A DNA stretch of 64,000 nucleotides from Larix kaempferi (GCA_027924585.1 BSBM01000200.1:2728001-2792000); one strand, 5' to 3'. Shown: positions 1-12,844, numbered from the stretch's first letter. Numbers and translations are program-made. Notes: a model not told the origin generated them from the letters alone.

Positions 1-103
1 GAAATAAGAAAAGCTTACTTCCCCCGTTTTTTTAAAATCACAGCTTCTAGAAGGTTTACATGATTTCTTAAAAAACACGAGTTTTTAGAAAATGTGTTTT
101 ATT

Positions 104-981
104 TCATAAACGGAATCAACAAAGTATGCACATTCTACGTCATAACGACTTTCTATAGTTTGTGTATGCATCCGGAAATAAGAAAAGCTTACTTCCCCCG
201 TTTTTTAAAATCACAGCTTCGAGAAGGTTTACATGATTTCTTAAAAAACACGAGTTTTTAGAAAATGTGTTTTATTTCATAAATGGAATCAACAAAGTAT
301 GCACATTCTACGTCATAACGACTTTCTATAGTTTGAGCATGCATTTGGAAATAAGAAAAGCTTACTTCCCCCGTTTTTTAAAATCACAGCTTCTAAAAGG
401 TTTACAGGATTTGTTAAAAAACACGAGTTTTTAGAAAATGTGTTTTATTTCATAAATGGAATCAACAAAGTATGCACATTCTACATCATAACAACTTTCT
501 ATAGTTTGCGCATGCGTTTGGAAATAAGAAAAGCTTACTTCCCCCGTTTTTTAAAATCACAGCTTCTAAAAGGTTTACATGATTTCTTAAAAAACACGAG
601 TTTTTAGAAAATGTGTTTTATTTCATAAATGGAATCAACAAAGTATGCACATTCTACGTCATAACGACTTTCTATAGTTTGTGTATGCATCCGGAAATAA
701 GAAAAGCTTACTTCCCCCATTTTTTAAAATCACAGCTTCGAGAAGGTTTACATGATTTCTTAAAAAACACGAGTTTTTAGAAAATGTGTTTTATTTCATA
801 AATGGAATCAACAAAGTATGCACATTCTACGTCATAACGACTTTCTATAGTTTGCGCATGCATTTGGAAATAAGAAAAGCTTACTTCCCCCGTTTTTTAA
901 AATCACAGCTTCTAAAAGGTTTACAGGATTTGTTAAAAAACACGAGTTTTTAGAAAATGTGTTTTATTTCATAAATGGAAT
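104..981 (+). repeat. Local trimer duplication (519-bp offset)
   Basis: Bases from about 104 to 462 match about 623 to 981 at an offset of 519 bp, exactly three monomers. Shared private variants include a TGTGTATGCATCC unit end (near 161 and 680), the CTTCGAGAAG change, and the CTTCTAAAAG plus ACAGGATTTG variants. Differences are few, for example GAGCATGC against GCGCATGC. The matching stops at 981, where CAAC becomes CTAC. Confidence 0.75.
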
Positions 982-2930
982 CTACAAAGTATGCACATTC
1001 TACGTCATAACAACTTTCTATAGTTTGCGCATTCGTCCGGAAATAAGAAAAGCTTACTTCCACCGTTTTTTAAAATCACAGCATCTAGAAGGTTTACATG
1101 ATTTCTTAAAAAACACGAGTTTTTAGAAAATGTGTTTTATTTCATAAATGGAATCAACAAAGTATGCACATTCTACGTCATAACAACTTTCTATATTTTG
1201 CGCATTCGTCCGGAAAAAAGAAAAGCTTACTTCCACCGTTTTTTAAAATCACAGTTTCTAGAAGGTTTACATGATTTCTTAAAAAACACGAGTTTTTAGA
1301 AAATTTGTTTTATTTCATAAATGGAAACAACAAAGTATGCACATTCTACGTCATAACGACTTTCTATAGTTTGCGCATTCGTCCGGAAATAAGAAAAGCT
1401 TACTTCCACCATTTTTTAAAATCACAGCTTCTAGAAGGTTTACATGATTTCCTAAAAAACACGAGTTTTTAGAAAATGTGTTTTATTTCATAAATGGAAT
1501 CAACAAAGTATGCACATTCTACGTCATAGCGACTTTCTATAGTTTGTGCATGCGTCCGGAAATAGGAAAAGCTTACTTCCACCATTTTTTAAAATCACAG
1601 CTTCTAGAAGGTTTACATGATTTCGTAAAAGACACGATTTTTTAGAAAATGTGTTTTATTTCATAAATGGAAACTTCAAAGTATGCACATTCTACGTCAT
1701 AACGACTTTCTATAGTTTTGCGCATGCATCCGGAAATAAGAAAAGCTTACTTCCCCCGTTTTTTAAAATCACAGCTTCTAGAAGGTTTACATGATTTCTT
1801 AAAAAACACGAGTTTTTAGAAAATATGTTTTATTTCGTAAATGGAATAAACAAACTATGCACATTCTATGTCATAACGACTTTCTATAGTTTGCGTATGC
1901 GTCCGGAAATAAGAAAAGCTTACTTCCCCCATTTTTTAAAATCACAGCTTCTAGAAGGTTTACATGATTTCGTAAAAAACACAAGTTTTTAGAAAATGTG
2001 TTTTATTTCATAAATGGAATCAACAAAGTATGCACATTCTACGTCATAACGACTTTCTATAGTTTGCGCATTCGTTTGGAAATAAGAAAAGCTTACTTCC
2101 ACCGTTTTTTAAAATGACAGCTTCTAGAAGGTTTACATGATTTCGTAAAAAACATGAGTTTTTAGAAAATGTGCTTTATGTCATAAATGGAATCTACAAA
2201 GTATGCACATTCTACGTCATAACGACTTTCTATAGTTTGCGCATGCATCCGGAAATAAGAAAAGCTTACTTCCCCCGTTTTTTAAAATCACAGCTTCTAA
2301 AAGGTTTACATGATTTCTTAAAAAACACGAGTTTTTAGAAAATGTGTTTTATTTCATAAATGGAATCAACAAAGTATGCACATTCTACGTCATAACGACT
2401 TTCTATAGTTTGTGTATGCATCCGGAAATAAGAAAAGCTTACTTCCCCCATTTTTTAAAATCACAGCTTCTAGAAGGTTTACAGGATTTGTTAAAAAACA
2501 CGAGTTTTTAGAAAATGTTTTTTATTTCATAAATGGAATCAACAAAGTATGCACATTCTACGTCATAACGACTTTCTATAGTTTGCGCATGCGTTTGGAA
2601 ATAAGAAAAGCTTACTTCCTCCGTTTTTTTAAATCACAGCTTCTAGAAGGTTTACATGATTTCTTAAAAAACACGAATTTTTAGAAAATGTGTTTTATTT
2701 AATAAATGGAATCGACAAAGTATGCACATTCTACGTCATAACGACTTTCTATAGCTTGCGCATGCGTTTGGAAATAAGAAAAGCTTACTTGCCCCGTTTT
2801 TTAAAATCACAGCTTCTAGAAGGTTTACATGATTTCTTAAAAAACATGAGTTTTTAGAAAATGTGTTTTTTTTTAATAAATGGAATCAACAAAGTATGCA
2901 CATTCTACGTCATAACGACTTTCTATAGTT
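982..2930 (+). repeat. Ordinary monomers, mixed variants
   Basis: Satellite units only, mixing the two main monomer types (CCCCCG/CTT/CAAC and CCACCG/CGT/CTAC). No landmark deletion and no long duplication was recognised here. The unit end near 2410 again carries the GTGTATGCATCC variant of the trimer to the left. Confidence 0.85.
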
Positions 2931-3290
2931 TGCGTATGTGTCCGGAAATAAGAAAAGCTTACTTCCCCCGTTTTTTAAAATCACAGCTTCGAGAAGGTTT
3001 ACATGATTTCTTAAAAAACACGAGTTTTTAGAAAATGTGTTTTATTTCATAAATGGAATCAGCAAAGTATGCACATTCTACGTCATAACGACTTTCTATA
3101 GTTTGCGCATGCATTTGGAAATAAGAAAAGCTTACTTCCCCCGTTTTTTAAAATCACAGCTTCTAGAAGGTTTACAGGATTTGTTAAAAAACACGAGTTT
3201 TTAGAAAATGTGTTTTATTTCATAAATGGAATCTACAAAGTATGCACATTCTACGTCATAACAACTTTCTATAGTTTGCGCATTCGATTG

Positions 3291-3463
3291 GAAATAAGAA
3301 AATCTTACTTCCACCGTTTTCTAAAATCACAGCTTCTAGAAGGTTTACATGATTTCGTAAAAAACACGAGTTTTTAGAAAATGTGCTTTATTTCATAAAT
3401 GTAATCTACAAAGTATGCACATTCTACGTCATAACGACTTTCTATAGTTTGCGCATGCGTCCG
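3291..3463 (+). repeat. Full-length relative of the 94-bp deleted monomer
   Basis: The unit end before it reads CATTCGATTG, and the unit carries AGAAAATCTT in place of the HindIII context AGAAAAGCTT. It also has GTGCTTTA, and the next variants are AATGTAATC. The same set of rare variants surrounds the short monomer at 4847. The G-to-T change creates a second AGAAAAT, which matches the one at unit position 86-92. Confidence 0.8.
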
Positions 3464-4846
3464 GAAATAAGAAAAGCTTACTTCCACCATTTTTTAAAAT
3501 CACAGCTTCTAGAAGGTTTACATGATTTCCTAAAAAACATGAGTTTTTAGAAAATGTGTTTTATTTCATAAATGGAATCAACAAAATATGCACATTCTAC
3601 GTCATAACGACTTTGTATAGTTTGCGCATGCGTTTGGAAATAAGAAAAGCTTACTTCCCCCGTTTTTTTAAATCACAGCTTCTAGAAGGTTTACATGATT
3701 TCTTAAAAAACACGAGTTTTTAGAAAATGTGTTTTATTTCATAAATGGAATCAACAAAGTATGCACATTCTACGTCATAACGACTTTCTATAGTTTGCGG
3801 ATGCATTTGGAAATAAGAAAAGCTTACTTCCCCCGTTTTTTAAAATCACAGCTTCTAGAAGGTTTACAAGATTTGTTAAAAAACACGAGTTTTTAGAAAA
3901 TGTGTTTTATTTCATAAATGGAATCAACAAAGTATGCGCATTCTACGTCATAATGACTTTTATATTTTGCGCATGCATCCGGAAATAAGAAAAGCTTACT
4001 TCCACCGTTTTTTAAAATCATAGCTTCTAGAAGGTTTAGATGATTTCGTAAAAAACACAAGTTTTTAAAAAAAGTGTTTTATTTCATAAATGAAATCTAC
4101 AAAGTATGCACATTCTACGTCATAACGACTTTCTATACTTTGCGCATGCGTCCGGAAATAAGAAAAGCTTACTTCCACCATTTTTTAAAATCACAGCTTC
4201 TAGAAGGTTTACATGATTTCGTAAAAAACACGATTTTTTAGAAAATGTGTTTTATTTCATAAATGGAATCTTCAAAGTATGCACATTCTACGTCATAACG
4301 ACTTTCTATAGTTTTGCGCATGCGTCCGGAAATAATAAAAGCTTACTTCCCCCGTTTTTTAAAATCACAGCTTCTAGAAGGTTTACATGATTTCTCAAAA
4401 AACACGAGTTTTTAGAAAATATGTTTTATTTCATAAATGCTATAAACAAAGTATGCACATTCTACGTTATAACGACTTTCTATAGTTTGCGCATGCGTCC
4501 GGAAATAAGAAAAGCTTACTTCCCCCATTTTTTAAAATCACAGCTTCAAGAAGGTTTACATGATTTCTTAAAAAACATGAGTTTTTAGAAAATATGTTTT
4601 ATTTTCTAAATGGAATAAACAAAGTATGCACCATCTACGTCATAACGACTTTCTATGATTGCGCATAAGTTTGGAAATTAGAAAACCTTACTTCCCCCGT
4701 TTTTTAAAATCACAGCTTCTAAAAGGTTTATATGATTTCGTAAAAAACACGAGTTTTTAGAAAATGGGTTTTATTTCATAAATGGAATCAAAAAAGTATG
4801 CACATTCTACGTCATAACAACTTTCTATAGTTTGCGCATTCGATTG

Positions 4847-4940
4847 GAAATAAGAAAATGTGCTTTATTTCATAAATGTAATATACAAAGTATGCACATT
4901 CTACGTCATAACGACTTTCTATAGTTTGCGCATGCGTCCG
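4847..4940 (+). repeat. 94-bp monomer with a 79-bp internal deletion
   Basis: The unit begins GAAATAAGAAAAT and passes directly into GTGCTTTATTTCAT, so the HindIII site, C-run, XbaI palindrome and stem-loop are missing. The deletion joins the AGAAAAT at the start of the unit to the AGAAAAT near position 87 and keeps one copy. I saw only this one copy. Phase afterwards is normal: the next 20 units are exactly 173 bp on average. Confidence 0.93.
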
Positions 4941-5399
4941 GAAATAAGAAAAGCTTACTTCCACCATTTTTTAAAATCACAGCTTCTAGAAGGTTTACAT
5001 GATTTCCTAAAAAACATGAGTTTTTAGAAAATGTGGTTTATTTCATAAATGGAATCAACAAAGTATGCGCATTCTACGTCATAACGACTTTGTATAGTTT
5101 GCGCATGCGTTTGGAAATAAGAAAAGCTTACTTCCCCCGTTTTTTTAAATCACAGCTTCTAGAAGGTTTACATGATTTCTTAAAAAACACGAGTTTTTAG
5201 AAAATGTGTTTTATTTCATAAATGGAATCAATAAAGTATGCACATTCTACGTCATAACGACTTTCTATAGTTTGCGCATGCGTTTGGAAATAAAAAAAGC
5301 TTACTTCCCCCGTTTTTTAAAATCACAGCTTCTAGAAGGTTTACATGATTTCTTAAAAAACATGAGTTTTTAGAAAATGTGTTTTATTTCATAAATGGA

Positions 5400-6960
5400 A
5401 ACAACAAAGTATGCACATTCTACGTAATAACGACTTTCTATAGTTTCCTCATTCGACCGGAAAAAAGAAAAGCTTACTTCCACCGTTTTTTAAAATCACA
5501 ACTTCTGGAAGGTTTACATCATTTCATAAAAAACACGAGTTTTTAGAAAATGTGTTTTATTTCATAAATGGAATCAACAAACTATGCACATTCTACGTCA
5601 TAAGGACTTTCTATAGTTTGCCCATGCGTCCAGAAATAAGAAAATGTTACTTCCCCCTTTTTTTAAAATCACAGCTTCTAGAAGGTTTACATGATTTCGT
5701 AAAAAACATGAAGTTTTAGAAAATGTGTTTTATTTCATAAATGGAATCTACAAAGTATGAACATTCTACGTCATAACGACTTTCTATAGTTTGCGCATCC
5801 GTCCGGAAATAAGAAAAGCTTACTTCCATCATTTTTTAAATTCACAACTTCTAGAAGGTTTACATGATTTCCTAAAAAACACGAGTTTTTAGAAAATGTA
5901 TTTTATTTCATAAATGGTATCAACAATGTATGCACATTCTACGTCATAATGACTTTCTATAGTTTGCGCATGCGTTCGGAAATAGGAAAAGCTTACTTCC
6001 ACCGTTTTTTTAAATCACAGCTTCTAGAAGGTTTACATGATTTCCTAAAAAACACGATTTTTTAGAAAATGTGTTTTATTTCATAAATGGAATCTTCAAA
6101 GTATGCACATTCTACGTCATAACGACTTTCTATAGTTTTGCGCATGCGTCCGGAAATAAGAAAAGCTTACTTCCCCCGTTTTTTACAATCACAGCTTCTA
6201 AAAGGTCTACATGATTTCTTAAAAAAAACGAGTTTTTAGAAAATATGTTTTATTTCATAAATGGAATAAACAAAGTATGCACATTCTATGTCATAACGAC
6301 TTTCTATAGATTGCGCATAAGTTTGGAAATAAGAAAAGCTTACTTCCCCCGTTTTTTAAAATCACAGCTTCTAGAAGGTTTACATGATTTCGTAAAAAAC
6401 ACGAGTTTTTAGAAAATGTGTTTTATTTCATAAATGGAATCAACAAAGTATGCACATTCTACATCATAACGACTTTCTATAGTTTTCGCATTCGTTTGGA
6501 AATAAGAAAAGCTTACTTCCACCGTTTTTTAAAATCACAGCTTCTAGAAGGTTTACATGATTTCGTAAAAACACGAGTTTTTAGAAAATGTGCTTTATTT
6601 CATAAATGGAATCAACAAAGTATGCACATTCTACGTCATAACGACTTTCTATAGTTTGCGTATGCGTTTGGAAATAAGAAAAGCTTACTTCCCCCGTTTT
6701 TTTAAATCACAGCTTCTGGAAGGTTTACATGATTTGTTAAAAAACACGAGTTTTTAGAAAATTTGTTTTATTTCATAAATGGAATCAACAAAGTATGCAC
6801 ATTCTACGTCATAACGACTTTCTATAGTTTGCGCATGCGTTTGGAAATAAGAAAAGCTTACTTCCACCGTTTTTTAAAATCACAGCTTCTAGAAGGTTTA
6901 CATGATTTCGGAAAAAACACGAGTTTTTGGAAAATGTGTTTTATTTCATAAAAGGAATCT
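5400..6960 (+). repeat. Segment related to 36.8-38.8 and 57.4-60.6 kb
   Basis: Diagnostic variants recur in order at the three places. They are CCGCATTCGACC-type unit ends with AAAAAAG (here CCTCATTCGACC near 5447; also near 37129 and 59169), CATAAGGAC (near 5600), AATCTTCAAAG followed by AGTTTTGCGC (near 6091-6140), and AGATTGCGCATAAG (near 6308). This indicates block-wise spread of groups of monomers rather than single units. Confidence 0.65.
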
Positions 6961-8059
6961 ACAAAGTATGCACATTCTACGTCATGACGACTTTCTATAG
7001 TTTTCGCATGCGTCCGGAAACTAGAAAAGCTTACTTCCCCCGTTTTTTAAAATCACAGCTTCTAGAAGGTTTACATGATTTCTTAAAAAACACGAGTTTT
7101 TAGAAAATGTGTTTTATTTCATAAATGGAATCAACAAAGTCTGCACATTCTACGTCATAACGACTTTCTATAGTTTGCGCATGCGTTTGGAAATAGGAAA
7201 AGCTTACTTCCACCGTGTTTTAAAATCACAGCTTCTTGAAGGTTTACATGATTTCGTAAAAAACATGAGTTTTTAGAAAATGTGTTTTATTTCATAACTT
7301 GAATCTACAAAGTATGCACATTCTTCGTCATAACGACTTTCTATAGTTTGCGCATGCGTCTGGAAATAAGAAAAGCTTACTTCCCCCGTTTTTTAAAATC
7401 ACAGCTTCTAGAAGGTTTACATGATTTCGTAAAAAACACGAGTTTCTAGAAAATGTGTTTTATTTCATAAATGGAATCTACAAAGTATGCACATTCTACG
7501 TCATAACGACTTTCTATAGTTTGCGCATGCGTCCGGCAATAAGAAAAGCTTACTTCCCCCGTTTTTTAAAATCACAGCTTCTAGAAGGTTTACATGATTT
7601 CGTAAAAAACACGAGTTTTTAGAAAATGTGTTTTATTTCATAAATGGAATCTACAAAGTATGCACATTCTACGTCATAACGACTTTCTATAGTTTGCGCA
7701 TGCGTCCGGAAATAAGAAAAGCTTACTTCCCCTGTTTTTTAAAATCATAGCTTCTAGAAGGTTTACATGATTTCCTAAAAAACACGAGTTTTTAGAAAAT
7801 GTGTATTATTTCATAAATGCAATCAAGAAAGTATGCACATTCTACGTCATAACGACTTTCTATAGTTTGCGCATTGTTCCGGAAATAAGAAAAGCTTACT
7901 TCCCCCGTTTTTTAAATTCACAGCTTCTAGAAGGTTTACATAATTTCTTAAAAAACATGAGTTTTTAGAAAATATGTTTTATTTCATAAATGGAATCAAC
8001 AAAGTGTGCACATTCTACGTCATAACGACTTTCTATAGTTTGCGCATGCGTTTGGAAAT

Positions 8060-9150
8060 AAGAAAAGCTTACTTCCCCTGTTTTTTAAAATCACAGCTTC
8101 TAGAAGCTTTACATGGTTTCTTAAAAAACACGAGTTTTTAGAAAATGTGTTTTATTTCATAAATGGAATCAAAAAAGTATGCACATTCGACGTCATAACG
8201 ACTTTCTATAGTTTGCACATTCGTCCGGAAATAAGAAAAGCTTACTTGCCCCGTTTTTTAAAATCACAGCTTCTAGAAGGTTTACATGATTTCGTAAAAA
8301 ACACGAGTTTTTAGAAAATGTGCTTTATTTCATAAATGGAATCTACAAAGTATGCACATTCTACGTCATAATAACTTTCTATAGTTTGCGCATGTGTTTG
8401 GAAATAAGAAAAGCTTACATCCCCCATTTCATAAATGGAATCAACAAAGTATGCACATTCTACGTCCGGAAATAAGAAAAGCTTACTTCCACCATTTTTT
8501 AAAATCACAGCTTCTAGAAGGTTTACATGATTTCCTAAAAAACATGAGTTTTTAGAAAATGTGTTTTATTTCATAAATGGAATCAACAAAGTATGCACAT
8601 TCTACGTCATAACGACTTTCTATAGTTTGCACATGCGTTTGGAAATAGGAAAAGCCTACTTCCCCCATTTTTTAAAATCACAGCTTCTAGAAGGTTTACA
8701 TGATTTCTTAAAAAACATGAGTTTTTAGAAAATGTGTTTTATTTCATAAATGGAATCAACAAAGTATGGAAATTCTACGTCATAACGACTTTCTATAGTT
8801 TGCGCATTCGTCCGGAAATAAGAAAAGCTTACTTCCCCCGTTTTTTAAAATCACAGCTTCTAGAAGGTTTACATGATTTGTTAAAAAACACGAGTTTTTA
8901 GAAAACGTGTTTTATTTCATAAAGGGAATCAACAAAGTATGCACATTCTACGTCATAATGACTTTCTATAGTTTGCGCATGCGTCCGGAAATAAGAAAAG
9001 CTTACTTCCAGCGTTTTTTAAAATCACAGCTTCTAGAAGGTTTACATGATTTCGTAAAAAACACGAGTTTTTAAAAAATGTGTTTTATTTCATAAATGGA
9101 TTCTATAAAGTATGCACATTCTACGTCATAACGACTTTCTATAGTTTGCG
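8060..9150 (+). repeat. Segment shared with 46,663-47,753
   Basis: The two blocks align at a constant offset of 38,603 bp, including the 68-bp monomer (8401 and 47004) and the rare variants ATGGAAATTC (near 8767), AAAACGTG with AAAGGGAATC (near 8903-8928) and GGATTCTATAAAG (near 9098). The constant offset means no net insertion or deletion since the copy was made. A few substitutions separate them. Confidence 0.85.
8401..8468 (+). repeat. 68-bp doubly deleted monomer, copy 1
   Basis: The unit starts GAAATAAGAAAAGCTTACAT, jumps from the C-run to TTTCATAAATGG, then from TTCTACGTC to CGGAAATAAG of the next unit. Relative to 173 bp, 74 bp and 31 bp are missing. Each junction lies on a 4-bp direct repeat, ATTT for the first and CGTC for the second. 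The same structure occurs three more times, so it is inherited by duplication rather than recurrent. Confidence 0.95.
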
Positions 9151-9152
9151 CA

Positions 9153-10850
9153 TTCTACCAGAAATAAGAAAAGCTTACTTCCACCGTTTTTCAAAATCAC
9201 AGCTTCTAGAAGGTTTACATGATTTGTTAAAAAACACGAGTTTTTAGAAAATGTGTTTTATTTCATAAATGGAATCAACAAAGTATGCACATTCTACGTC
9301 ATAACGACTTTCTATAGTTTGCGCATGCGTCCGGAAATAAGAAAAGCTTACTTCCACCGTTTTTTAAAATCACAGCTTCTAGAAGGTTTACATGATTTCG
9401 TAAAAAACACGAGTTTTTAGAAAATGTGTTTTATTTCATTAATGGAATCTACAAAGTATGCACATTCTTCATCATAACGACTTTCTATAGTTTGCGCATT
9501 CGTCCGGAAATAAGAAAAGCTTACTTCCAGCATTTTTTAAAATCACAGCTTCTAGAAGATTTACATGATTTCGTAAAAAACACGAGTTTTTAGAAAATGT
9601 GTTTTATTTCATAAATGGAATCTACAAAGTATGCACATTCTACTTCATAATGACTTTCTATAGTTTGCGCATGCGTCCGGAAATAAGAAAAGCTTACTTC
9701 CCCCGTTTTTTAAAATCACAGCTTCTAGAAGGTTTACATGATTTCTTAAAAAACACGAGTTTTTAGAAAATGTGTTTTATTTCATAAATGGAATCATCAA
9801 AGTATGCACATTCTACGTCATAACGACTTTCTATAGTTTGTGCATGCGTTTGGAAATAAGAAAAGCTTACTTCCACCGTTTTTTAAATTCACAGCTTCTA
9901 GAAGGTTTACATGATTTCTTAAAAAACACGAGTTTTTAGAAAATGTGTTTTATTTCATAAATTGAATCAACAAAGTATGCACATTCTATGTCATAACGAC
10001 TTTCTATAGTTTGCGCATTCGTCCGGAAATAAGAAAAGCTTACTTCCACCGTTGTTTAAAATCACAACTTCTAGAAGGTTTACATGATTTCGTAAAAAAA
10101 AAGAGTTTTTGGAAAATGTGTTTTATTTCATAAATGGAATCTACAAAGTATGCACATTCTACATCATAACGACTTTCTATACTTTGTGCATGCGTCCGGA
10201 AATAAGAAAAGCTTACTTCCCCCGTTTTTTAAAATCACAGCTTCTAGAAGGTTTACATGATTTGTTAAAAAACACGAGTTTTTAGAAAACGTGTTTTATT
10301 TCATAAATGGAATCTACTAAGTATGCACATTCTACGTCATAACGACTTTCTATAGTTTGCGCATCCGTCCCGAAATAAGAAAAGCTTACTTCCCCCGTTT
10401 TTTAAAATCACAGCTTCTAGAAGGTTTACATGATTTGGTAAAAAACACGAGTTTTTAGAAAATGTGTTTTATTTCATAAATGGAATCTACAAAGTATGCA
10501 CATTCTACGTCATAACGACTTTCTATAGTTTGCGCATTCGTCCGGAAATAAGAAAAGCTTACTTCCAAAGTTTTTTAAAATCACAGCTTCTAGAAGGTTT
10601 ACATGATTTGTTAAAAAACATGACTTTTTAGAAAATGTGTTTTATTTCATAAATGGAATCAACAAAGTATGCACATTCTACGTCATAACGACTTTCTATA
10701 GTTTGCGCATTCGTCCGGAAATAAGAAGAGCTTACTTCCACCGTTCTTTAAAATCACAGTTTCTAGAAGGTTTACATGATTTCGTAAAAAACACGAGTTT
10801 TTAGAAAATGTGCTTTATTTCATAAATGGAATCTACAAAGTATGCACATT
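9153..10850 (+). repeat. Segment shared with 26.4-27.9 kb
   Basis: From the CATTCTACCAGAAATAAG unit boundary at 9153 the order of rare variants matches that starting near 26418: AATCATCAAAG (9793 and 27057), AATTGAATC (near 9960 and 27225), CCGTTGTTTAAAATC (near 10050 and 27314), GTCCCGAAATAAG (near 10366 and 27457), and CCAAAGTTTTTT (near 10566 and 27657). The 9161-to-26426 offset equals 99 monomers plus two 68-bp units plus 2 bp. Confidence 0.75.
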
Positions 10851-11068
10851 CTACATCATAATGAATTTCTATAGTTTGCGCATGCGTCCGGAAATAAGAA
10901 AAGCTTACTTCCAACGTTTTTCAAAATCACAGCTTCTAGAAGGTTTACATGATTTCTTAAAAAACACAAGTTTTTAGAAAATGTGTTTTATTTCATAAAT
11001 GGAATCTACAAAGTATGCACATTCTACGTCATAACGACTTTCTATAGTTTTTGCATGCGTACGGAAAC

Positions 11069-11414
11069 TAGAAAAGCTTACTTCCCCCGTTTTTTAAAAT
11101 CACAGCTTCTAGAAGGTTTACATGATTTCTTAAAAAACACGAGTTTTTAGAAAATGTGTTTTATTTCATAAATGGAATCAACAAAGTCTGCACATTCTAC
11201 GTCATAACGACTTTCTATAGTTTGCGCATGCGTTCGGAAATAAGAAAAGCTTACTTCCACCGTGTTTTAAAATCACAGCTTCTAGAAGGTTTACATGATT
11301 TCGTAAAAAACATGAGTTTTTAGAAAATGTGTTTTATTTCATAAATTGAATCTACAAAGTATGCACATTCTTAGTCATAACGACTTTCTATAGTTTGCGC
11401 ATGCGTCCGGAAAT
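11069..11414 (+). repeat. Tandem dimer duplication, copy 1 (346 bp)
   Basis: Bases 11069-11450 match 11415-11796 at an offset of 346 bp (two monomers). Shared rare variants are AAAGTCTGCAC, CCGTGTTTTAAAATC and CATTCTTAGTC. Visible differences are GTTCGG against GTTTGG and ACATGAG against ATATGAG. The related segment near 14.7-15.2 kb has only one copy of this dimer. Confidence 0.88.
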
Positions 11415-11760
11415 AAGAAAAGCTTACTTCCCCCGTTTTTTAAAATCACAGCTTCTAGAAGGTTTACATGATTTCTTAAAAAACACGAGTTTTTAGAAAA
11501 TGTGTTTTATTTCATAAATGGAATCAACAAAGTCTGCACATTCTACGTCATAACGACTTTCTATAGTTTGCGCATGCGTTTGGAAATAAGAAAAGCTTAC
11601 TTCCACCGTGTTTTAAAATCACAGCTTCTAGAAGGTTTACATGATTTCGTAAAAAATATGAGTTTTTAGAAAATGTGTTTTATTTCATAAATTGAATCTA
11701 CAAAGTATGCACATTCTTAGTCATAACGACTTTCTATAGTTTGCGCATGCGTCCGGAAAT
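11415..11760 (+). repeat. Tandem dimer duplication, copy 2 (346 bp)
   Basis: Second copy of the dimer. The duplication changes the offset to the 14.5-15.4 kb relative from 3,633 bp (21 monomers) to its left, measured at 10858/14491, to 3,287 bp (19 monomers) to its right, measured at 11925/15212. Confidence 0.88.
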
Positions 11761-12169
11761 AAGAAAAGCTTACTTCCCCCGTTTTTTAAAATCACAACTT
11801 CTAGAAGGTTTACATGATTTCGTAAAAAACACGAGTTTTTAGAAAATGTGTTTTATTTCATAAATGGAATCTACAAAGTATGCACATTCTACGTCATAAC
11901 GACTTTCTATAGTTTGCGCATGCGTCCGACAATAAGAAAAGCTTACTTCCCCCGTTTTTTAAAATCACAGCTTCTAGAAGGTTTACATGATTTCGTAAAA
12001 AACACGAGTTTTTAGAAAATGTGTTTTATTTCATAAATGGAATCTACAAAGTATGCACATTCTACGTCATAACGAGTTTCTATAGTTTGCGCATGCGTCC
12101 GGAAATAAGAAAAGCTTACTTCACCTGTTTTTTAAAATCATAGCTTCTAGAAGGTTTACATGATTTCCT

Positions 12170-12844
12170 AAAAAACACGAGTTTTTAAAAAATGTGTTTT
12201 ATTTAATAAATGGAATCAACAAAGTACGCACATTCTACATCATAACGACTTTCTATAGTTTGCGCATGCGTTTGGAAATAAGAAAAGCTTACTTGCCCTG
12301 TTTTCTAAAATCATGGCTTCTAAAAGGTTTACATGATTTCTTAAAAAACACGAGTTTTTGGAAAATGTGTTTTATTTCATAAATGGAATCTACAAAGTAT
12401 GCACATTCTACGTCATAACGACTTTCTATAGTTTTCGCATGCGTCCGGAAATAAGAAAAGCTTACTTCCCCCGTTTTTTAAAATCACAGCTTCTAGAAGG
12501 TTTACATGATTTCTTAAAAAACACGAGTTTTTAGAAAATGTGTTTTATTTCATAAATGGAATCAACAAAGTATGCACATTCTACATCATAATGACTTTCT
12601 ATAGTTTGCGCATGCGTCCGGAAATAAGAAAAGCTTACTTCCAACGTTTTTCAAAATCACAGCTTCTAGAAGGTTTACATGATTTCTTAAAAAACACAAG
12701 TTTTTAGAAAATGTGTTTTATTTCATAAATGGAATCAACAAAGTATGCACATTCTACGTCATAACGACTTTCTATAGTTTGCGCATTGGTCCGGAAATAA
12801 GAAAAGCTTACTTCCCCCGTTTTTTAAATTCACAGCTTCTAGAA
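12170..12844 (+). repeat. Segment duplicated at 13,381-14,055 (seven-monomer offset)
   Basis: A 1,211-bp offset (7 x 173) aligns the variants AAAAAATGTG with TTTAATAAATGG, AAGTACGCAC, AAAATCATGGC, GTTTTCGCATGC, CCAACG with CACAAG, and CATTGGTCC. Matching ends near 12845, where the left copy has GTTTACATG and the right has GTTTACATAA. The same set reappears near 16,000 and 19,528. Confidence 0.8.

Larger units (their letters stand above)
2931..5400 (+). repeat. Segment shared with 53.8-55.9 kb, with a two-monomer length difference
   Basis: Private variants occur in the same order here and near 53.8-55.9 kb: GTATGTGTCC unit ends (near 2935 and 53812), AATCAGCAAAG (near 3056 and 53932), a shortened ACTTTTATATTTTG (near 3957 and 54487), GTTTAGATG (near 4034 and 54566), and ATGCTATAAAC (near 4437 and 54967). 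The offset is 50,876 bp before the interval 3061-4441 and 50,530 bp after it. The change of 346 bp is exactly two monomers. Confidence 0.7.
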
